This document shows positions 6,225 to 8,578 of a stretch of 8,578 nucleotides of DNA, in pieces. Below the pieces are notes generated by a model that had not been told where the DNA came from, did no database searches, and saw nothing but the letters and a program-made list of their open reading frames with translations. The DNA is taken from NCBI GenBank assembly GCA_012800665.1, contig JAAZIW010000090.1, positions 1 through 8,578 of the forward strand, in the 5' to 3' direction. The number at the start of each line of letters is the position of its first letter. The first letter of the stretch is position 1. This stretch comes from Rikenellaceae bacterium (GTDB lineage: Bacteria > Bacteroidota > Bacteroidia > Bacteroidales > UBA932). Made by a program: the position numbers and the translations under genes.

Positions 6225-8540
6225 CTAAAGGTTTTGAGACCATGTGGCCGTTGTTAAAGCCGAAGCAACAGGCTCTTCACCCCATACCCAGGCATCATAG
6301 ACGCAGCGCACCCACCATGTGGCATTCGGGTTTGGTTCATCATTAAACCCTATGTTGTAAGTGCTTGAGCTTTCGGTAGAGTAGAACTGTCCGTTTGCAG
6401 CCCAATACTGTCCGTCAAAGAGGCTCGGAATCTTACCGTAATTACTGAGCATTACGCTGAACTGTATTTCGCCCGGGGTGGGAAGCCTCCAACGCCCTTG
6501 AGGATAACCGTTCTCCTGGTATGCGGCGCAGCGCCTTTTTGCGTTTTCAAAAGTCGTCCAGGTGGTTTTTCCATAAGACGAAGCCACTATGAATTCCGGC
6601 GATACCGCAAAGCCTGCATCGGCACGGGTTGCCCTGTAATAATCAAGTTTGCCGGCATTGAAGCCCGACATGGCAGCCTCAGGTCCTCTGGTGTCGGCAA
6701 TATACATCTGCGAATCGTTAAGCACGGATACGTGAATAATATAATTATTTCTGTTTACATTTGAACCGGTACCTGTAACGGAGTCAGGATCCACTACACT
6801 GCCTATATTATCGTTGGCATCGCTGTAAGCAGTCACTGTACCGCTATTGTATCCGTTAGGTGCTCCACGGTTATAGCCGTTCACAAAAACACGGGCGTTG
6901 GACTGGCGGTATGAAATATACATCGCAGGATATTGCACAATTTTAATATGTCTGTTGAATGCCGGATTGTCCGCATGCTCCACATCAAACTCCACATAGA
7001 ATGCTCCCACATTCACGTTTATGTTGGCAATATCGTTTATGAGCGGATGATTGAATTTTATATAGCTTCCGCTGAGTGAAAGCCAAGTTGCAGCGGTTGA
7101 AGAAGGAATACTGATCTGCTGCTTGGTCATCTGGCTGTAATCGTCGTAATATGCAGTAACATTTTGAATCACGCAGTCGTGGCTGGTTACATAGGAAACC
7201 GCTATGCTGTCTTGATTGTAAACATTTATGAAGCCGTCTTCATCTGCCGAGTATATCACCTGCAGAAATCGGGTGGAGCCCACAGCGCCGGGGAGCTCCG
7301 CAACACCGCTGTTGCCGGTATAGCCGTTGCTCCAAGGAACCGTATAGTAATAAGTGTCTTCCAGAATAATGGCGGTTTCATCTGTTTCGCTGCCCAACAG
7401 GCCAAGGTGCACACCCACTTCGTACCAAGTGTTGCGCTTCAACTCGTTCATGGGGAAAAACACCTTATAATAGAAATTCTTCACCATATCCACGACATAG
7501 TTTCCTTCGTTGTCGGTCACATAGTCGCCATTCGAATCTTTCAAAACACGCCCCCAAACCTGTTCTACTTTTATAAAAGGCTCTTTCTTAAGACCATAGG
7601 ACCATTTGACGGGATATGTATAGAAAGGCTCGGCCTGGTAGGAATGGTCGTAAAGGATGCCGTTTACAGTAGCGGGACCTTTATCCACGGTTGAACGCTC
7701 GGCATAATTGAACAATGTAGAGCTTTCTTGTATCTGCTTGGAGCTTCCGCCTACGGTTCCATAGTCGTTGGCATTGTTCAAGTAAACCTTGAGATTATCC
7801 TGCAGGGGCTCCATTATTGGTATCCATTTGTTTTCGGAAAAAAGAATGTCGCTGCCCGTTATTGTCAATGAAGGCACAGTGATTACAGGCTCTTGAGTAA
7901 TATGAATGCGCAGTTTTGATGCCACCCTTTTAAGCTCAATGGGACCATTCGCGTGAATGGTGCCGGTGGCTACGATTGAAGCTGCAAGACTTGTAAATTG
8001 TATCGTGTCACGCGCGTCCATTACAAAAGTCTTGTTATTTGCAACGAAGCTCGAAGGTAAATTGTTCTGAAAATCGCCTTGAATGGCAAGAGCCTTCAAT
8101 TCGGGGATGGAGGTATTTGCGGGATTGTCATCTGAAAACACAAAGCCGGAAGGCAGATTAGCTATGGTATATGCTTCGCATTTACGCACGCCTCCGGCAA
8201 GCTCTACAAGAGTGCCTTCGTCTAAATAAACCCTTTTGTTGACCACTCCGCCTTCGCCTTCCTGCTGCGAAACATCGAAACGACGATGCAAAACAGCATC
8301 CTGATCCGTACCTTCAAGGGGATAGAAAAAGATGTCAATACGGCGTATTGTGTTTTCGTTATAGATGCTTTCTCCTCCCATAGTAGCCGACTTCACAGGC
8401 GTCTCTGTCATATCGACACTACGGAATTCCATATTCCCTTCTTCATTGAGTTTGCCGGAATTGAGGCTTTCATCCCTTTCGCAGCCATAAACCAGCATTA
8501 AAAGAGATAATATTGCAAATAAACTTAAATATCTTCTCAT
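6225..8540 (-). CDS. Fimbrillin-type lipoprotein with C-terminal lectin-like module; possible pilus tip adhesin
   Basis: The 771-residue protein starts with a lipoprotein signal whose lipobox LVYGC puts the lipidated cysteine at residue 20. Residues about 37-400 look like a fimbrillin domain, with IRRIDIFFYPLEG (65-77), ELKRVASKLRIHI (202-214) and ELKRNTWYEVGVHLGLLG (366-383). A beta-sandwich follows, about 420-540, ending NRHIKIVQYPAMYI (529-542), the style of strand that closes BACON-like domains. A Gly/Asn-rich linker (NGYNRG, NGYNSG near 554-567) leads to residues 640-752, which resemble the DUF1566/formylglycine-generating-enzyme fold, a C-type-lectin-like fold. That module shows a Cys671 helix, GRWRLPTPGEI (682-692), LFDGQYWAANG (708-717) and WWVRCVYDAW (742-751, Cys746). 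Cys671 and Cys746 could form a disulfide. I see none of the active-site cysteines expected of a sulfatase-activating enzyme, so binding rather than catalysis is likely. The start ATG has a good GAAGGAG seven bases upstream. Together with the next gene it probably encodes parts of one pilus or adhesin; the tip role is inference. Confidence 0.82.
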   Translation of the reverse strand: MRRYLSLFAILSLLMLVYGCERDESLNSGKLNEEGNMEFRSVDMTETPVKSATMGGESIYNENTIRRIDIFFYPLEGTDQDAVLHRRFDVSQQEGEGGVVNKRVYLDEGTLVELAGGVRKCEAYTIANLPSGFVFSDDNPANTSIPELKALAIQGDFQNNLPSSFVANNKTFVMDARDTIQFTSLAASIVATGTIHANGPIELKRVASKLRIHITQEPVITVPSLTITGSDILFSENKWIPIMEPLQDNLKVYLNNANDYGTVGGSSKQIQESSTLFNYAERSTVDKGPATVNGILYDHSYQAEPFYTYPVKWSYGLKKEPFIKVEQVWGRVLKDSNGDYVTDNEGNYVVDMVKNFYYKVFFPMNELKRNTWYEVGVHLGLLGSETDETAIILEDTYYYTVPWSNGYTGNSGVAELPGAVGSTRFLQVIYSADEDGFINVYNQDSIAVSYVTSHDCVIQNVTAYYDDYSQMTKQQISIPSSTAATWLSLSGSYIKFNHPLINDIANINVNVGAFYVEFDVEHADNPAFNRHIKIVQYPAMYISYRQSNARVFVNGYNRGAPNGYNSGTVTAYSDANDNIGSVVDPDSVTGTGSNVNRNNYIIHVSVLNDSQMYIADTRGPEAAMSGFNAGKLDYYRATRADAGFAVSPEFIVASSYGKTTWTTFENAKRRCAAYQENGYPQGRWRLPTPGEIQFSVMLSNYGKIPSLFDGQYWAANGQFYSTESSSTYNIGFNDEPNPNATWWVRCVYDAWVWGEEPVASALTTATWSQNL

Positions 8541-8547
8541 GGCTTTA

Positions 8548-8554
8548 CTCCTTC
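8548..8554 (-). promoter_or_regulatory. Strong Shine-Dalgarno sequence before the 771-residue lipoprotein gene
   Basis: On the minus strand GAAGGAG is followed by seven bases and then the ATG at 8540, an ideal match and spacing to the anti-Shine-Dalgarno of 16S rRNA. It fixes this start. It stands out because secA and the beta-barrel gene in this window have no such site, as is usual in Bacteroidetes. No TAnnTTTG promoter is visible in the 38 bases available upstream. Confidence 0.65.
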
Positions 8555-8578
8555 GGTAATATTATTTTATAGGAATCC

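Noticed and set aside
6285..6623. Formylglycine-generating enzyme activity
   Set aside because: Only the fold-level motifs are present; the module is about 110 residues on a lipoprotein pilin scaffold, and the catalytic cysteine arrangement of the enzyme is not recognisable.

Overview
The window looks like chromosomal DNA of a member of the Bacteroidales (Bacteroidota). The evidence is a SecA with the long N-terminal insertion seen in this phylum, promoter-like sites of the Bacteroidetes type (TTTG / TAnnTTTG), weak or absent Shine-Dalgarno sequences before most genes, and two large surface lipoproteins of the fimbrillin (FimA/Mfa1-like) superfamily that Bacteroidales use to build type V pili. 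I cannot name the genus.

Layout. 1-2429 (minus) is the first 809 codons of secA, cut only by the window edge. 2430-2718 is a compact intergenic region. It holds two overlapping divergent promoter candidates (2451-2497), an A/T-tract-rich leader, a tRNA-Gly(CCC) gene on the plus strand (2592-2664) and a hairpin (2672-2701) that can serve as terminator from both sides. From 8540 down to 2719 there is a minus-strand run of three genes: a 771-residue fimbrillin-type lipoprotein with a C-terminal lectin-like module, a 952-residue fimbrillin-type lipoprotein four bases after it, and a 203-residue outer-membrane beta-barrel protein 31 bases further on. No clear promoter lies in the gaps between the three genes, so they probably form one transcript. 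It may begin upstream of the window, because only 38 bases precede the first gene here.

Function. SecA drives Sec export, which all three surface proteins would need, but the secA/tRNA block is housekeeping and its adjacency to the surface operon is probably incidental. The two lipoproteins are best read as parts of an accessory pilus or surface adhesin: export through Sec, lipidation at Cys20 or Cys21, passage to the outer membrane, and possibly assembly by protease-triggered strand exchange as known for FimA/Mfa1. The C-terminal module of the 771-residue protein suggests a ligand-binding or tip role. No dedicated assembly protein, regulator or recombinase lies in the window.

The points most worth a second look are the lectin-like module, the sharply AT-rich last 300 bases of the 952-residue gene (hand count about 34% GC against 47-58% in sampled flanks), the C at position 55 of the tRNA, and the compact divergent promoter region. 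I found no CRISPR array, insertion sequence, phage gene or convincing new enzymatic system.
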